Notes: generated by a model from the sequence alone, not told the origin. A stretch of DNA of 64,000 nucleotides from Candidatus Bathyarchaeota archaeon (GCA_023131225.1 JAGLZW010000008.1:1-64000); one strand, 5' to 3'; positions 34,722 through 44,121 are shown, counted from the stretch's first letter. Numbers and translations are program-made.

Positions 34722-36809
34722 TTATAAACGCGCATTGTGCGGTTCTTTCCAAAACTCTTTTATCTGGTTAGCACATTCAATTGGGCTTCTTATAGTTATC
34801 ATTTCTTTCTGGTAATAGCTTGGGAGTTGCTGTTTGATGTTTGGGTGTGAAATGCGTTCGTCTAGGATTACTATGCATCCTCTGTCGTCAGTTGATCTGT
34901 GGACGCGTCCGCAGGTTTGAATTAAGCGGAGTATTGCGGGGGCCAAGTAAGCGCACATCCTGCCATTTTCAGGAAATTGTTGATCAAAGTACTTTATCAA
35001 GGCCTTTTGGTACACGTTCCAAGTGGCATAAGGCAGACCAACAGATACTACACATGTTAATAGATTGTTTGGATAATCTATTCCTTCGCTGAACTTTCCA
35101 CCCATAACGCCAAACAAGGCATTATCATCAGATTCAGTTAGCTGACTCATCACCTCATCTCTCCTAGTCTTACGTTGCTCCACAGCCATGTCTCTATCCG
35201 TTTTAATCAGTGACAGAACGGCACGCATTAGTCCGTAACTTGTAAAGAAGACGGCAACGTTCCCTTCATTCGCCTTGAATATGGCCTCGATATAATCTTT
35301 CCACCTGTCAAGCATTTTGTTAGTCCTTTTTTCAAACCTTGACGACACATCTTCCGCAATTAAAATCAGCCTGTTTTCAGGTGGAAAGGGAGAGTCAAAC
35401 TCTCTGAGATAGACGTCATTCCTTTCATAAAGCATCAAGTCTCTATAGATTTTTGGCGGAGAGAGAAATCCACTCATAAGGATGCTTCCATGCGTTTGTC
35501 GCAAAACAGGATCTGTTATCTCCCTTCCATCGAAGCTTCTAACCTCTAAATTGATTCTACCCTGCGGATCTCTCTTAACTAAGTGAATGTATTTCTCTCC
35601 CATCTTCTGGAAGAAGTTCTCCAAAAACTCGCCTACTCGCTGATTGTAACTGAAAATTCTCTCGTGACCGAGCTCTTGCCGTGTCTCTTTCACATGTTGT
35701 CCATATTCACGAAGGATCTCTGCCGCTTCAGAGCCAGACACTCCGCTTTTCTCAAGAAACAGGTCGCTAACTTTCTGCGGGTTGAGCTGCTTAAGCTTCT
35801 CCTTCCTTAAGATTTGTTGACCGCGTTGAAAAACCTCTTTATCCAACACATTCAGGTACTCTCGAACTAATTGCAGAGCCTTGTGTTCGAACCTCTTGGT
35901 TTCATTGAGGGCTCTGTCTATTGTGATCGTTGTTAGTCTATCAGAAAGCAATTCTCTGGAAAAGAGGGGAAGATTGTGCGCTTCGTCTATAATTAGGTAG
36001 ACTTTGGTAAGGTCCACTCCTAGACTTTTTAGCATTACTTCCCTAATTTTGGAGTTGAAGACGTAATGATAGGTCCCAAGAAAAATGTTGACTTTATTTA
36101 GAACCCTTTTTAGTGCTTCATAAGCGCAGAACCCTTGCTTCGATAACAGTTTGACCGATTCCATTGGAGTAAGGAGTTTTTGGGCGCAATTCAAAGCTAA
36201 TTGTTCAGCTTCCTTTTTCTTTCTGATTGTGTTCCAAAAAAACTTGCAATAGGGCTTAGTGGACGACTCGCAGTTATCCTTCAGTCTCTTACATTCCTCA
36301 AAAAAGTCAACGTATGAGAGGTCACCCTTTACACGTAGCGGGCACATGTTCTGTTTGCTGAAAAAGGACACTGCCGGGAGATTGCTCGCTAGCGCCTTTA
36401 ACTCCTTTAGGTAAATGTGCAGTTGGTTTCTGGTTCTGAAACTAATGATGAGCTTGTTATCTTCAAGCTGGGGTAAAACAGCTAGAAGGGAGGCTATGGA
36501 CTTCCCTATACCACACGGAGCACTTCCCAGAAAAATCTTACTATTCTTGATAGCTTCGAATGCTTCTTCAATGAATTCCGACTGTCCCTTTCGTATTTCA
36601 TAATCTCTAGGAAACTGCCTACTCTTTGAAGTTTTACCTCTCACTTCCCGCGTTGCAACCTTGCCTATTCCTTTGAAGAGTTTGGAAAATTTGCTCTTCG
36701 GCATCAAGTATGTTTCACAGTAGCGGCAAAACCGACTCTGTTCATACTCTTCAAGGGAATATGTCCTTCCACAGCGTCGGCAAGCGTAAGTTTGAGGCAA
36801 CTTTTTCAC
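34722..36809 (-). CDS. XPD/Rad3-like Fe-S DNA helicase with N-terminal zinc ribbon
   Basis: A 695-residue superfamily 2 helicase. Residues 10-34 form a CxxC...CxxC zinc ribbon not found in classic XPD. The Walker A region SAPCGIGKS is at about 96-104. Four cysteines in NMCPLR, FEECKRL, DNCES and PYCKFF form the Fe-S cluster site. LIIDEAHNLP is the DEAH box, FGVMGGKFSEGIDYP is motif V, and RLIQTCGRVHRS is motif VI. It unwinds DNA 5' to 3' in repair. The intergenic gap to the THUMP gene contains a GCGCGCG tract. Confidence 0.9.
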   Translation of the reverse strand: MKKLPQTYACRRCGRTYSLEEYEQSRFCRYCETYLMPKSKFSKLFKGIGKVATREVRGKTSKSRQFPRDYEIRKGQSEFIEEAFEAIKNSKIFLGSAPCGIGKSIASLLAVLPQLEDNKLIISFRTRNQLHIYLKELKALASNLPAVSFFSKQNMCPLRVKGDLSYVDFFEECKRLKDNCESSTKPYCKFFWNTIRKKKEAEQLALNCAQKLLTPMESVKLLSKQGFCAYEALKRVLNKVNIFLGTYHYVFNSKIREVMLKSLGVDLTKVYLIIDEAHNLPLFSRELLSDRLTTITIDRALNETKRFEHKALQLVREYLNVLDKEVFQRGQQILRKEKLKQLNPQKVSDLFLEKSGVSGSEAAEILREYGQHVKETRQELGHERIFSYNQRVGEFLENFFQKMGEKYIHLVKRDPQGRINLEVRSFDGREITDPVLRQTHGSILMSGFLSPPKIYRDLMLYERNDVYLREFDSPFPPENRLILIAEDVSSRFEKRTNKMLDRWKDYIEAIFKANEGNVAVFFTSYGLMRAVLSLIKTDRDMAVEQRKTRRDEVMSQLTESDDNALFGVMGGKFSEGIDYPNNLLTCVVSVGLPYATWNVYQKALIKYFDQQFPENGRMCAYLAPAILRLIQTCGRVHRSTDDRGCIVILDERISHPNIKQQLPSYYQKEMITIRSPIECANQIKEFWKEPHNARL

Positions 36810-37010
36810 TTGCCATAATCTTGCTGCTCAGCAACTTATGCTTTGTTGCTTGTTTCCATGTCAATCAAAACAGGTAGCCAATAACATAAGATATAAAGCA
36901 TTGTGGGAATGATAAGAAAATGGAATTGCATCGCGCGCACACGAAAAAATAAGGCAATTGAGAGAATGTTAATTGAATAAAAATAAAAGACATATGCGAC
37001 TTATGGAATT
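36810..37010. other. 201-base gap with no gene
   Basis: Intergenic between the divergent helicase and small-protein genes. It contains a CGCGCGC tract at 36932-36938 and AT-rich sequence near 36965-36985 that could hold the TATA box of the downstream gene. No gene is seen. Confidence 0.5.
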
Positions 37011-37241
37011 ATGGTGATTGAGTTGAGCCAAACCTCTCAGCCAAAAGCGCGGTTCTATACACGTGTCAATGAACAAGATTATCTAGGCATAACGGTATGG
37101 CGTGGAAAAACCGATCCAACTGCTGAAGTCATTGCTGTGCAAATTAGACGAAGGAAGGGAGACGAGTGGGAAACCGTTGGACGATTAGCGGTTTACAGGA
37201 CATCGGATGGAACGTATTCGAAACTTCCTGAACGCAAATGA
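37011..37241 (+). CDS. Small conserved archaeal protein
   Basis: A 76-residue, beta-rich, basic protein: RFYTRVNEQDYLGITVWRGK, then AVQIRRRKGDEWETVGRLAVYR and a C-terminal SKLPER. Alternating strands suggest a small beta-barrel, but no named family is recognised. The ATG is one of two near the start, the other being at 37005. It precedes the rubrerythrin remnant by 150 bases and is probably transcribed separately. Confidence 0.6.
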   Translation: MVIELSQTSQPKARFYTRVNEQDYLGITVWRGKTDPTAEVIAVQIRRRKGDEWETVGRLAVYRTSDGTYSKLPERK

Positions 37242-37395
37242 GTATCTCGAACTCCGAGAGATTCTCGAAGCAAGTGCTTTGTGGAACTTTGGGCGAAATA
37301 AGTGGTTGACGTGCGCAAAATTGTGTTGGTTTTCGGTGTAGGCTATGAAAGGTTAAATTATTTCTGTTTTGATTTTTTTTGGCTGTGAGGATGTT

Positions 37396-37956
37396 GTGAG
37401 TCTGAAGGAGCGCACTGCAAATAATGTGCACGCGACTTTTGTCGAGGAGGCGAAGGCTGCTGTTAGACTTTTGTTATTTGCCAAGAGAGCTGAGAGTGAG
37501 GGTTTACCACAAATTGCAAGTTTGTTCCGTGCTGTGACTGTGGCGGAGGGTATCCATGCAAAAAAGGCACTTTGCGTTATTGAAAGGTAATATAGAGGAT
37601 ACACAGAGTAATCTAGAACAAGCGTTTCAGAGTGAAGTAGGTGCTGCAGTGGTTGAGGATGTTGCGGGAGGCAGATGAGGATGGGAGGAGAGTGCTGCCT
37701 CGTGTTTTCGCAGGCTCGAGATGTTGACGAGGGACACGCACGGCTTAACAAGAGAGCACTGAATCATTTGATAGCGCAGCGAAGTACCAAGTATCACGTT
37801 TGCACAATATGCGGCTACGTTGCTGATGATAAGAAACCGGAGAACTATCCTATCTGCGGAACTCCTGAATCAAAATTTGAAAAAGTAGATTACGAGTGTG
37901 CGCTTAGCGCAAGGCTAGATCATACACTAATTCTCTTACCTGCATATCATACTTAG
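37396..37956 (+). pseudogene. rbr: Rubrerythrin, broken by three frame changes
   Basis: Rubrerythrin reduces peroxide using a di-iron helix bundle and a rubredoxin tail. Pieces in three frames follow the family order: FVEEAKAAVRLLLFAKRAE and AVTVAEGIHAK (first frame), GNIEDTQSNLEQAFQSEV (second frame, from about 37568), RMLREADEDGRRV (third, from about 37657), then FSQARDVDEGHARL and YHVCTICGYVADD (from about 37700). In the rubredoxin tail the expected Cys-x-x-Cys reads Tyr-Pro-Ile-Cys, so one iron ligand is also lost, and the C-terminus runs on for about 25 residues. Several lesions and a lost ligand suggest real decay. Confidence 0.8.
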
Positions 37957-38088
37957 TTCAATGAACTTGAAATTCAATAGTTTCAGTGGTCTCTCCCAGT
38001 AAAATATGCTCTAATTCTTCGTGCAACTTAAATATACCAAACATCAAATTGTTCCCTTGTCCATGTACACAAAGGGCAGTCACCTAAA

Positions 38089-39102
38089 ATGACAGTTACA
38101 GAAGAAACCGAATCCACAAGCCCTCAACCTAAGAAACAGTATGAATGCTTAGAGGACCTCCCAGGTGTAGGACCCGCTACCAGCAAAAAACTACAAGAAA
38201 TGGGCTTCCACACTATCGAAGCTCTCGCCACCGCCACCGCCCGCGAACTCGCACCAGCAGGCATCAGTGAAAAAAAGGCCCTAGACGTTATCCGCCACGC
38301 CCGCGGCAGCATTACCTTATCCTTTATCAGAGCCGACGAACTTTTAAAACAGCGCCAAAACATCAACAGACTCACTATAGGCAGCACAACCATAGATAAC
38401 CTACTTGGGGGAGGCCTCGAAACCCAAACAATTACAGAATTCTATGGTGAGTTCGGAAGCGGCAAAAGCCAAATTTGCCACCAGCTGTGCGTCAACGTCC
38501 AACTTCCCTTAGAGCGAGGCGGACTGAATGCTGCAGCTCTCTACATCGACACCGAAAATACCTTCCGCACCGAACGCCTAGTCTCCATGGCACAGCACCT
38601 CAACCTTAACCCTGAAGAGGTAGCTAGAAATGTGATAGTCGCTGACGCATACACCAGTGACCACCAAGTCTTCCTCCTCGAAAACTCCGACAAGATAATC
38701 AAAGAAAACAACATCCGCATTATTATAGTCGACTCCCTTACGAGTCACTTTCGTAGCGAATATGTCGGGAGAGAAACCCTTGCAATCCGCCAACAGAGAC
38801 TCAACAGACACATGCACAAATTAGTCCGCTTAGCTCGTGCCTTCAACGCCGTCGCAGTAGTAACAAACCAAGTCATGTCCAAACCTGACGTCTTCTTTGG
38901 CGATGCTGTCCACCCCATCGGTGGTCACGTGGTAGCCCACACCAGCAACACACGGATATACCTGCGAAAATCCGCTCGAGGACCAGTAAGAATCGCCCGC
39001 CTAGTCTCCAGCCCCTACCTCCCAGATGGCGAGTGCATCTTCAAAATTACCGAAAATGGCGTAGAGGAGGTAGATCAAGATGAACAAAGAGGAAAGCGAT
39101 AA
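38089..39102 (+). CDS. radA: DNA repair and recombination protein RadA
   Basis: The archaeal RecA/Rad51 recombinase, 337 residues. Residues 18-75 form the helix-hairpin-helix domain (LEDLPGVGPATSKKLQEMG). The ATPase core has FYGEFGSGKSQICHQL (Walker A, about residue 120), ALYIDTENTF, RIIIVDSLTSHFRSEY (Walker B), and AVVVTNQVMSKPD in the L2 region. It is followed four bases later by a small hypothetical gene, so the two are probably cotranscribed. The ATG start matches the family; TATA (AACTTAAATATACC) lies near 38026-38040. Confidence 0.96.
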   Translation: MTVTEETESTSPQPKKQYECLEDLPGVGPATSKKLQEMGFHTIEALATATARELAPAGISEKKALDVIRHARGSITLSFIRADELLKQRQNINRLTIGSTTIDNLLGGGLETQTITEFYGEFGSGKSQICHQLCVNVQLPLERGGLNAAALYIDTENTFRTERLVSMAQHLNLNPEEVARNVIVADAYTSDHQVFLLENSDKIIKENNIRIIIVDSLTSHFRSEYVGRETLAIRQQRLNRHMHKLVRLARAFNAVAVVTNQVMSKPDVFFGDAVHPIGGHVVAHTSNTRIYLRKSARGPVRIARLVSSPYLPDGECIFKITENGVEEVDQDEQRGKR

Positions 39103-39105
39103 ACC

Positions 39106-39525
39106 ATGACTTTCCCTCAAGCCCTAGCCATACGCTTCTTCCAACTCATCAACAACCGCCAATTCACTGAAGCCCAAAGAGAATTACAACGAATAAAAGG
39201 AAAAGCCCCGGAAACCAAATGGGACCACGGATACTATAAAGCGTTGCAAGGCATACTCCTCGCCCGGAAAGCTAACGGCAACCAACACACTTTCCTGAAG
39301 AACATCAACCTTAATGACAAAATGGCAATTGAACAACACAAAAAGGAATTCTCAAAACACGTCAAAAGCAGATTCCACGACAACTTTGACCGCGGCTTCT
39401 TCTCAGCATGGGTTGACTATACTCAACTTCTAATTAGGACAATAGAGGAGTCAAAGCCTAAACCAGACTCTGGAGGACAAACAAGAATCATCCAATATGC
39501 AGAATCTAGCCAGAAGGTTGTGTAA
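39106..39525 (+). CDS. Conserved helical protein downstream of radA
   Basis: A 139-residue protein of helical hairpins (TPR-like in spacing): FPQALAIRFFQLINNRQFTEAQRELQ, DHGYYKALQGILLARK and DRGFFSAWVDYTQLLIRTIE. It begins four bases after the radA stop and is likely translated from the same message, which suggests a link to recombination or to RadA dosage, though no function is known. Its 3' end overlaps the convergent membrane-protein gene by 20 bases. Confidence 0.65.
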   Translation: MTFPQALAIRFFQLINNRQFTEAQRELQRIKGKAPETKWDHGYYKALQGILLARKANGNQHTFLKNINLNDKMAIEQHKKEFSKHVKSRFHDNFDRGFFSAWVDYTQLLIRTIEESKPKPDSGGQTRIIQYAESSQKVV

Positions 39526-40081
39526 CATTAAAAACTACATTTAAAGAATGTAGCCAGCCTATCCTTAATGGTTGAGTTTGATTCATCTCTCCTAACTCGA
39601 AGATTCCTAACTCGATGATTCCTAACTCGAAGGTGTAAGTGTCGGGCGGCAACAGAGTGATCGTAAGAGCCCCTGAGGCAGTTGTCACATTTTGGACCAC
39701 TTGACCAGCGTTATTCCGCGCCGCCACCCAGAACTTCTGCCCCTCAGCCAATCTTCCCGTGTCACTGACGTATATGTTCACTGCCACTGATGGCATGAGC
39801 AAGGTAGTGATTAAAGTCCAGGATACAAGCCATGCGAAGAAGTAAATTCCGATTCCCTGAGTCATTAGTTTTGATTGTTTTTCAACTCTCGAAAAGAACT
39901 TGAGCTTCACAATGTAATAGGTGGACATGTAGAAAAGCATTGCAAATGATAATCCTGTCAGCAGCGTGTATATATTAGCAAGGTCGGAAGTGACTGAGAA
40001 AATCACGTAAACCGCGCATAAAATACCTATAATTACTCCTAAACCAGCGCGAGTCCAGTAAATTATCTTTAGGGGTTTCAT
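39506..40081 (-). CDS. Membrane protein with exported beta domain
   Basis: A 191-residue protein. Three or four membrane segments (residues 12-110) are followed by an external domain of about 80 residues: VNIYVSDTGRLAEGQKFWVAA, then NVTTASGALTITLLPPDTYTFELG, a carboxypeptidase-regulatory-like beta-sandwich pattern. The domain contains a threefold pentapeptide repeat (FELGI-IELGI-FELGE) encoded by a 15-base tandem repeat. Function unknown. Convergent with the gene following radA. Confidence 0.6.
   Translation of the reverse strand: MKPLKIIYWTRAGLGVIIGILCAVYVIFSVTSDLANIYTLLTGLSFAMLFYMSTYYIVKLKFFSRVEKQSKLMTQGIGIYFFAWLVSWTLITTLLMPSVAVNIYVSDTGRLAEGQKFWVAARNNAGQVVQNVTTASGALTITLLPPDTYTFELGIIELGIFELGEMNQTQPLRIGWLHSLNVVFNVTQPSG
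39591..39632 (-). repeat. 15-base tandem repeat inside the membrane-protein gene
   Basis: Three copies of a unit beginning CCTAACTCGA (39591, 39606, 39621 on the plus strand) encode the pentapeptides FELGI, IELGI and FELGE. The last copy is incomplete. Because the unit is a multiple of three, changes in copy number keep the frame. Confidence 0.8.
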
Positions 40082-40356
40082 GAAGCTTCAGCTCAAACGA
40101 AACTTACTTTTTCTTATACATTCAACGGCTTCTAATTTAAGGTTTTGACTAGTAGCGAGACCAATAGCGATATTCTCCGTATTTTTCTTTTTTCGAGTTT
40201 TCCCTCATGCTTACCCAAAAAAAATTAAATACTTGGCTCAGGCATACAATTGCTCCGCTCTCGTAGTCATGACAATAGCGACGACATTCACTTTTCCATT
40301 TGTCCTCACAAGAGGAATAAAGAGAAATCCTAAACTGATGGATGGTTAGCGTGCGC

Positions 40357-40373
40357 GAATTTTCTTATAAACC
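40357..40373 (+). promoter_or_regulatory. TATA box before the RqcH/NEMF gene (in a 314-base gap)
   Basis: In the gap 40082-40395, which contains no credible gene, TTTTCTTATAAACCC (40358-40372) is a good TATA box. It predicts a start near 40391-40397, leaving little or no leader before TTG 40396, or a short leader before the in-frame GTG 40417 or ATG 40429. A GTGCGCGAA tract lies directly upstream. A second A-rich region with TTAAATAC lies near 40225. Confidence 0.45.
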
Positions 40374-40395
40374 CTTAAAGCGCTTTAACTAGTAT

Positions 40396-42423
40396 TTGTC
40401 CAAAGGGAGAAGAACCGTGAAAAAAACGATGACAAGCTTCGATATAGCCACCCTTGTCTCGGAGCTTAAAGAGCAGCTTAAAGGCGCTCGAATACAGAAC
40501 ATCTATCAAATCAAAGGAAAAACCGTAATTCTAAAACTTCATCAACCAAACGAGCCACCTTTGAACCTTCTAATCGAGTCAGGCAAGCGCTTACACCTAA
40601 CCTCCTATATTCTGGAAAAACCTCAGAGACCACCTGCTTTCTGCATGGCTCTTAGAAAATACCTTAGGAACGCTACTCTCGCCGAGATTAGTCAGTACGA
40701 GTTTGAACGCATAGTAACAATCAGAGCTAGGACTAAAGAAGGTGAATTCAAGTTGGTTTTGGAGTTGTTCGGTGATGGCAACATAGTACTTGTGGATGCT
40801 CAGGACATTATCCAACAGGCTCTTGTGTTCAAGAAGATGCGTGACCGGAACATTTTGCGGGGCGAATCTTTTAAACAGGCGCCATCTAGTGGAAGAAATC
40901 CTATGCGAATCCGGTTGCCAGATCTGCTTGAACTGAAAAAATTTGAAGGCTTGGAGGTGGTCAAGGCACTTACGAAGCTTCTAAGCATAGGTGGTATGTA
41001 TGCGGAAGAGATTCTTCTCGGTGCTCATGTAGATAAAAAGAAGGAATGCAAGTCGCTAGAAAACGGCGAATTTGAGAGAATTTTTGATGCTCTAAACGAA
41101 GTCTTTTCTTGTCTCCAAACTGGAAAATTTGAACCCTGTATTATGATAGATGAAAAAGATATACAGATTGACGTGGTTCCCATTCCATTAAAAAAGTATG
41201 AAGAGTTGAAGTGTAAAAAATTCGCAAGTTTCAACGAAGCCTTGGACGAATACTACGCAAAAACTGTTGTTGAACAAGAAGTTACGGTAATGTCAGACAA
41301 GGTTGAGGAGAAGATTGGCAGACAGCAGAGAGTTCTTAGTGACCAAAAAGAATCTTTAGAAAAGGTAAGGCGAGAAGCCAGGCGATCGAGACGAGTTGGT
41401 GACAGAATCTACGCTCATTTTTATCAGTTACAGATGCTTTTGCAGAGAATTATGGATGAAAAGAGGAATGGAAAGGCTTGGCAAGCAATCATATCAGAAA
41501 TTGAAAATGAGAAAAAACGTGGGAAAGCGCCGTCGGTGTATTTTGACTCCTTAGACGTAAGGACGCTAGTTCTCGACGTGTCTATTGGCAACTTATCTTT
41601 TTCTCTTAAGCTTCGCAAATCGGTTCAAGAAAACGCCGGAACCTACTATGAACGAGCGAAAAAGGCAGAAAAAAAGGTGAAAGGCGCCGAAAAGGCGATA
41701 GAAGAAACTTTATTTCGCATCGAAAAGTTAAGACAGCGGAAAGAAATAGTGGTTGAAGAGACTAGCAAGCCGATTAAGAAGAGAAGGAAGAAGGTTTGGT
41801 ATGAAAAGTTTAGATGGTTCTACACGTCAGAAAACCTGTTAGTGGTTGGCGGAAAGGACGCCGTTACTAATGAAATCTTGATTAAGAAACACACAGAACC
41901 TCACGATTTAGTTTTTCACGCCGACATTGCAGGTGCCCCCTTCGTGATAATAAAAGCTGAAGGAAAAACGCCTTCCCAAAAGTCAATAACCGAAGCAGCC
42001 CAGCTGGCAGCTTCTCATTCACGAGCTTGGAAAGCCAAGTTTAGCGCCATCGATGTTTACTGGGTCCATCCAGAACAAGTTAGTAAAACTCCGCCTTCTG
42101 GAGAATACCTTAAAAGAGGAGCGTTCATGATTCGTGGCAAAAAAAATTATGTCAGGAGAACACCGTTACAACTTGCCATAGGAATTGACATTGAAAGAAC
42201 GCCATTAACCCTGATAGGTGGACCAAAAGAAGCGGTGAAAAGCAGAACTGACATTTGTGTAGAAATAGCTCCTGGAGACCTTTCAAGCAGCAAGCTAGCG
42301 AACAAAATACGGCACATGCTGAAACATAAAGTTTCCAAGAACATACAGGAAAAGGTCTCCAAAATTCCAATTGAAGAAATACAAGCCTTTATTCCTTTTG
42401 GAAAAGGAAAAATAAGCAATTAA
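40396..42423 (+). CDS. rqcH: RqcH/NEMF (NFACT) ribosome quality control protein
   Basis: A 675-residue NFACT protein that binds split 60S/50S subunits with stalled peptidyl-tRNA and can recruit tRNA for C-terminal tailing. The NFACT-N domain begins MTSFDIATLVSELKEQL and includes LHLTSYILEKPQRPPAFCMALRKYL. Long coiled coils follow at about 280-340 and 405-450. The NFACT-R domain has WYEKFRWFYTSENLLVVGGKDA, NEILIKKHTEPHDLVFHADIAGAPF and WVHPEQVSKTPPSGEYL. The start is uncertain between TTG 40396, GTG 40417 and ATG 40429; the family favours the last. Confidence 0.92.
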   Translation: MSKGRRTVKKTMTSFDIATLVSELKEQLKGARIQNIYQIKGKTVILKLHQPNEPPLNLLIESGKRLHLTSYILEKPQRPPAFCMALRKYLRNATLAEISQYEFERIVTIRARTKEGEFKLVLELFGDGNIVLVDAQDIIQQALVFKKMRDRNILRGESFKQAPSSGRNPMRIRLPDLLELKKFEGLEVVKALTKLLSIGGMYAEEILLGAHVDKKKECKSLENGEFERIFDALNEVFSCLQTGKFEPCIMIDEKDIQIDVVPIPLKKYEELKCKKFASFNEALDEYYAKTVVEQEVTVMSDKVEEKIGRQQRVLSDQKESLEKVRREARRSRRVGDRIYAHFYQLQMLLQRIMDEKRNGKAWQAIISEIENEKKRGKAPSVYFDSLDVRTLVLDVSIGNLSFSLKLRKSVQENAGTYYERAKKAEKKVKGAEKAIEETLFRIEKLRQRKEIVVEETSKPIKKRRKKVWYEKFRWFYTSENLLVVGGKDAVTNEILIKKHTEPHDLVFHADIAGAPFVIIKAEGKTPSQKSITEAAQLAASHSRAWKAKFSAIDVYWVHPEQVSKTPPSGEYLKRGAFMIRGKKNYVRRTPLQLAIGIDIERTPLTLIGGPKEAVKSRTDICVEIAPGDLSSSKLANKIRHMLKHKVSKNIQEKVSKIPIEEIQAFIPFGKGKISN

Positions 42424-42773
42424 TGAATACTCGAAAGTAATGTAAAGGAACGCCCGCAAAGTTGAATATGCATGTATGCACTGCAAAAAAGATTGAACAA
42501 CCACTTTTTCAACCGTTGAATTAACTTTGAATTTTTCATAGTTTTGTTTGAACCATAGTGAACCTGTTCAGAACGGCTTAATGAACACATGGAAAAAGAC
42601 CATTAAGACTCCAACATTTTTGAGAAGAGAGGAACCAGTTTCCAGGCTGAAGTTCTGAAACAACTAGATGAATATGCTGAGAGATGGTTCAAAGGGAACA
42701 GCCTCAAGCGCGCACCCGATTTTTTGGGGCATCACTATTTTAGAAATCAAGAATTCGTTTTGTGTCAAAGATC
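42424..42773. other. 350-base convergent gap without an intact gene
   Basis: This gap lies between the convergent rqcH and nuoI 3' ends. It contains an alternating purine-pyrimidine stretch near 42466-42480 and a GCGCGCACCCGATTTTTT tract at 42708-42725. A reading frame around 42615-42760 gives helical-looking sequence (EVLKQLDEYAERWFKGN) without a start, which may be a remnant of a lost gene. T-runs near 42721 could end nuoI-strand or rqcH transcripts. Confidence 0.45.
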
Positions 42774-43172
42774 TTACTCGATCGAGATAGGTTTTTCACT
42801 AGTCTTTTCTTCTCTCTTAAACTCTATGATCATTCCAGCTCGATCGTAGCTGGCTAACTCATACTCCTCAGTCATTATGATTGCGTTTACAGGACAGCCC
42901 TCCTCGCATTGCCCACAGAATAGGCATCGATCAAGATAATGTTTAAATTCCGCTTCTAGCCCCTTACCAATCATTTCAATGGCTTCAGAAGGACAGACTT
43001 TATAGCAAAGTTCGCACCCAGTGCACAGTTTCATATCCCAGATAGGTCTTCCCCTAAAGCCCTTAAAAGGAGATTTTTTTTCAAGCGGATACTTTAAGGT
43101 AGCAGGTCTCTTGAGCAAATGATTGAGCAATTCTCGCAACATCGCCAAGGTCCTATCACCGTCCCAAACCAA
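42774..43172 (-). CDS. nuoI: Complex I-like subunit I (2x[4Fe-4S] ferredoxin)
   Basis: A 132-residue electron-transfer subunit. Two full cluster motifs, CTGCELCYKVCP and CLFCGQCEEGCP, bind two 4Fe-4S clusters that pass electrons toward subunit B. It is the last gene of the nuoABCDHI block and overlaps the nuoH stop by 17 bases. In the absence of NuoE, NuoF and NuoG it would take electrons directly from a soluble ferredoxin or give them to one (inference). The C-terminus is short and charged. Confidence 0.93.
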   Translation of the reverse strand: MVWDGDRTLAMLRELLNHLLKRPATLKYPLEKKSPFKGFRGRPIWDMKLCTGCELCYKVCPSEAIEMIGKGLEAEFKHYLDRCLFCGQCEEGCPVNAIIMTEEYELASYDRAGMIIEFKREEKTSEKPISIE

Positions 43173-44121
43173 GCTGAACCAGTATTATTTGAAGAATAGC
43201 GAGGGGCAGCAGGTACTTCCATGCTCCACCAATCATTTGGTCAACACGAAATCTGGCAAACAGCGCCCGTAAGGTCGTCAGAAGCACAACTACAAGTGTT
43301 GTCTTTAGGAGGAAAAACCCAATAGCCAGAATTGGCAATGAACTGTTTGGGCCGCCCAAGAACAACGAGGTAATTAGTGACGCGGCGAGCACGAGCTCTA
43401 CGTCCTTTCCAAGTCGAATCAATGCCAGCTTCCTACCGCTAAATTCGGTGGACCACCCGGCTACGATCTCTGTTTTTGCCTCTGGAATATCGAACGGGAT
43501 AAATTCCAGCTCTGCTAGCAGGCAAAGCACGAATATGGCAAAGCCTAGAGGTTGAAGCCAGATGAACCAAGTCACGTTATGGGTCTGCCAACCCACAATC
43601 TGACTGATGGACAAAGTTCTAGCTGCAATTGCTGGACCAACCATTACAAGAGAAAGGGGAATCTCGTATCCCAGCATCTGGAATGCCGCTCTTACGCCCC
43701 CGATCGTGCTGAACCTGTTTACTGAACTCCAGCCAGCGATGAAAATGGTGACTGCTATTAGAGTGAATAAAAACATCAGAAAAATTAGGTCACCCTCGAA
43801 GTTAATAGGGGCGGTTAAACCAGTGACGGGGATGAGGAATAATGCAAAGAGGGGAAAAGACAGTATAAGAAGTGGTGTGCAACTGAACATAAACTTATCT
43901 GCTGCTTTTGGTGTGATGTCTTCTTTAGAGAGCAACTTAATGAAGTCTGCGAAGGGCTGAAGTAGACCCGAAGGGCCTGTGTAAAGCGGACCGTATCTGT
44001 TTTGAAGCTTGGCTAAGAACTTTCTATCTACCCACTCGTAGAAGAAGGCTAAAGCTATGAAAAAGAGAAAACCTGGAAATAGAAGAATTTCTATGAGCGT
44101 TGTTATTCCTTCCGGTATCAT
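43156..44121 (-). CDS. nuoH: Complex I-like subunit H (membrane, quinone/ferredoxin-site proximal)
   Basis: A 321-residue membrane subunit with eight predicted helices. Typical sequences are RYGPLYTGPSGLLQPFADFIKLL and ELEFIPFDIPEAKTEIVAGW. The acidic loop residues that couple the redox site to ion pumping appear kept (EIVAGWSTEFSG). It overlaps nuoD by four bases upstream and nuoI by 17 bases downstream, so translation is coupled. Confidence 0.93.
   Translation of the reverse strand: MIPEGITTLIEILLFPGFLFFIALAFFYEWVDRKFLAKLQNRYGPLYTGPSGLLQPFADFIKLLSKEDITPKAADKFMFSCTPLLILSFPLFALFLIPVTGLTAPINFEGDLIFLMFLFTLIAVTIFIAGWSSVNRFSTIGGVRAAFQMLGYEIPLSLVMVGPAIAARTLSISQIVGWQTHNVTWFIWLQPLGFAIFVLCLLAELEFIPFDIPEAKTEIVAGWSTEFSGRKLALIRLGKDVELVLAASLITSLFLGGPNSSLPILAIGFFLLKTTLVVVLLTTLRALFARFRVDQMIGGAWKYLLPLAILQIILVQLGLGR

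Noticed and set aside
42615-42760. Possible small gene in the rqcH-nuoI gap (EVLKQLDEYAERWFKGN)
   Set aside because: No start codon, preceded by a stop, and it runs into nuoI antisense; at most a relic.
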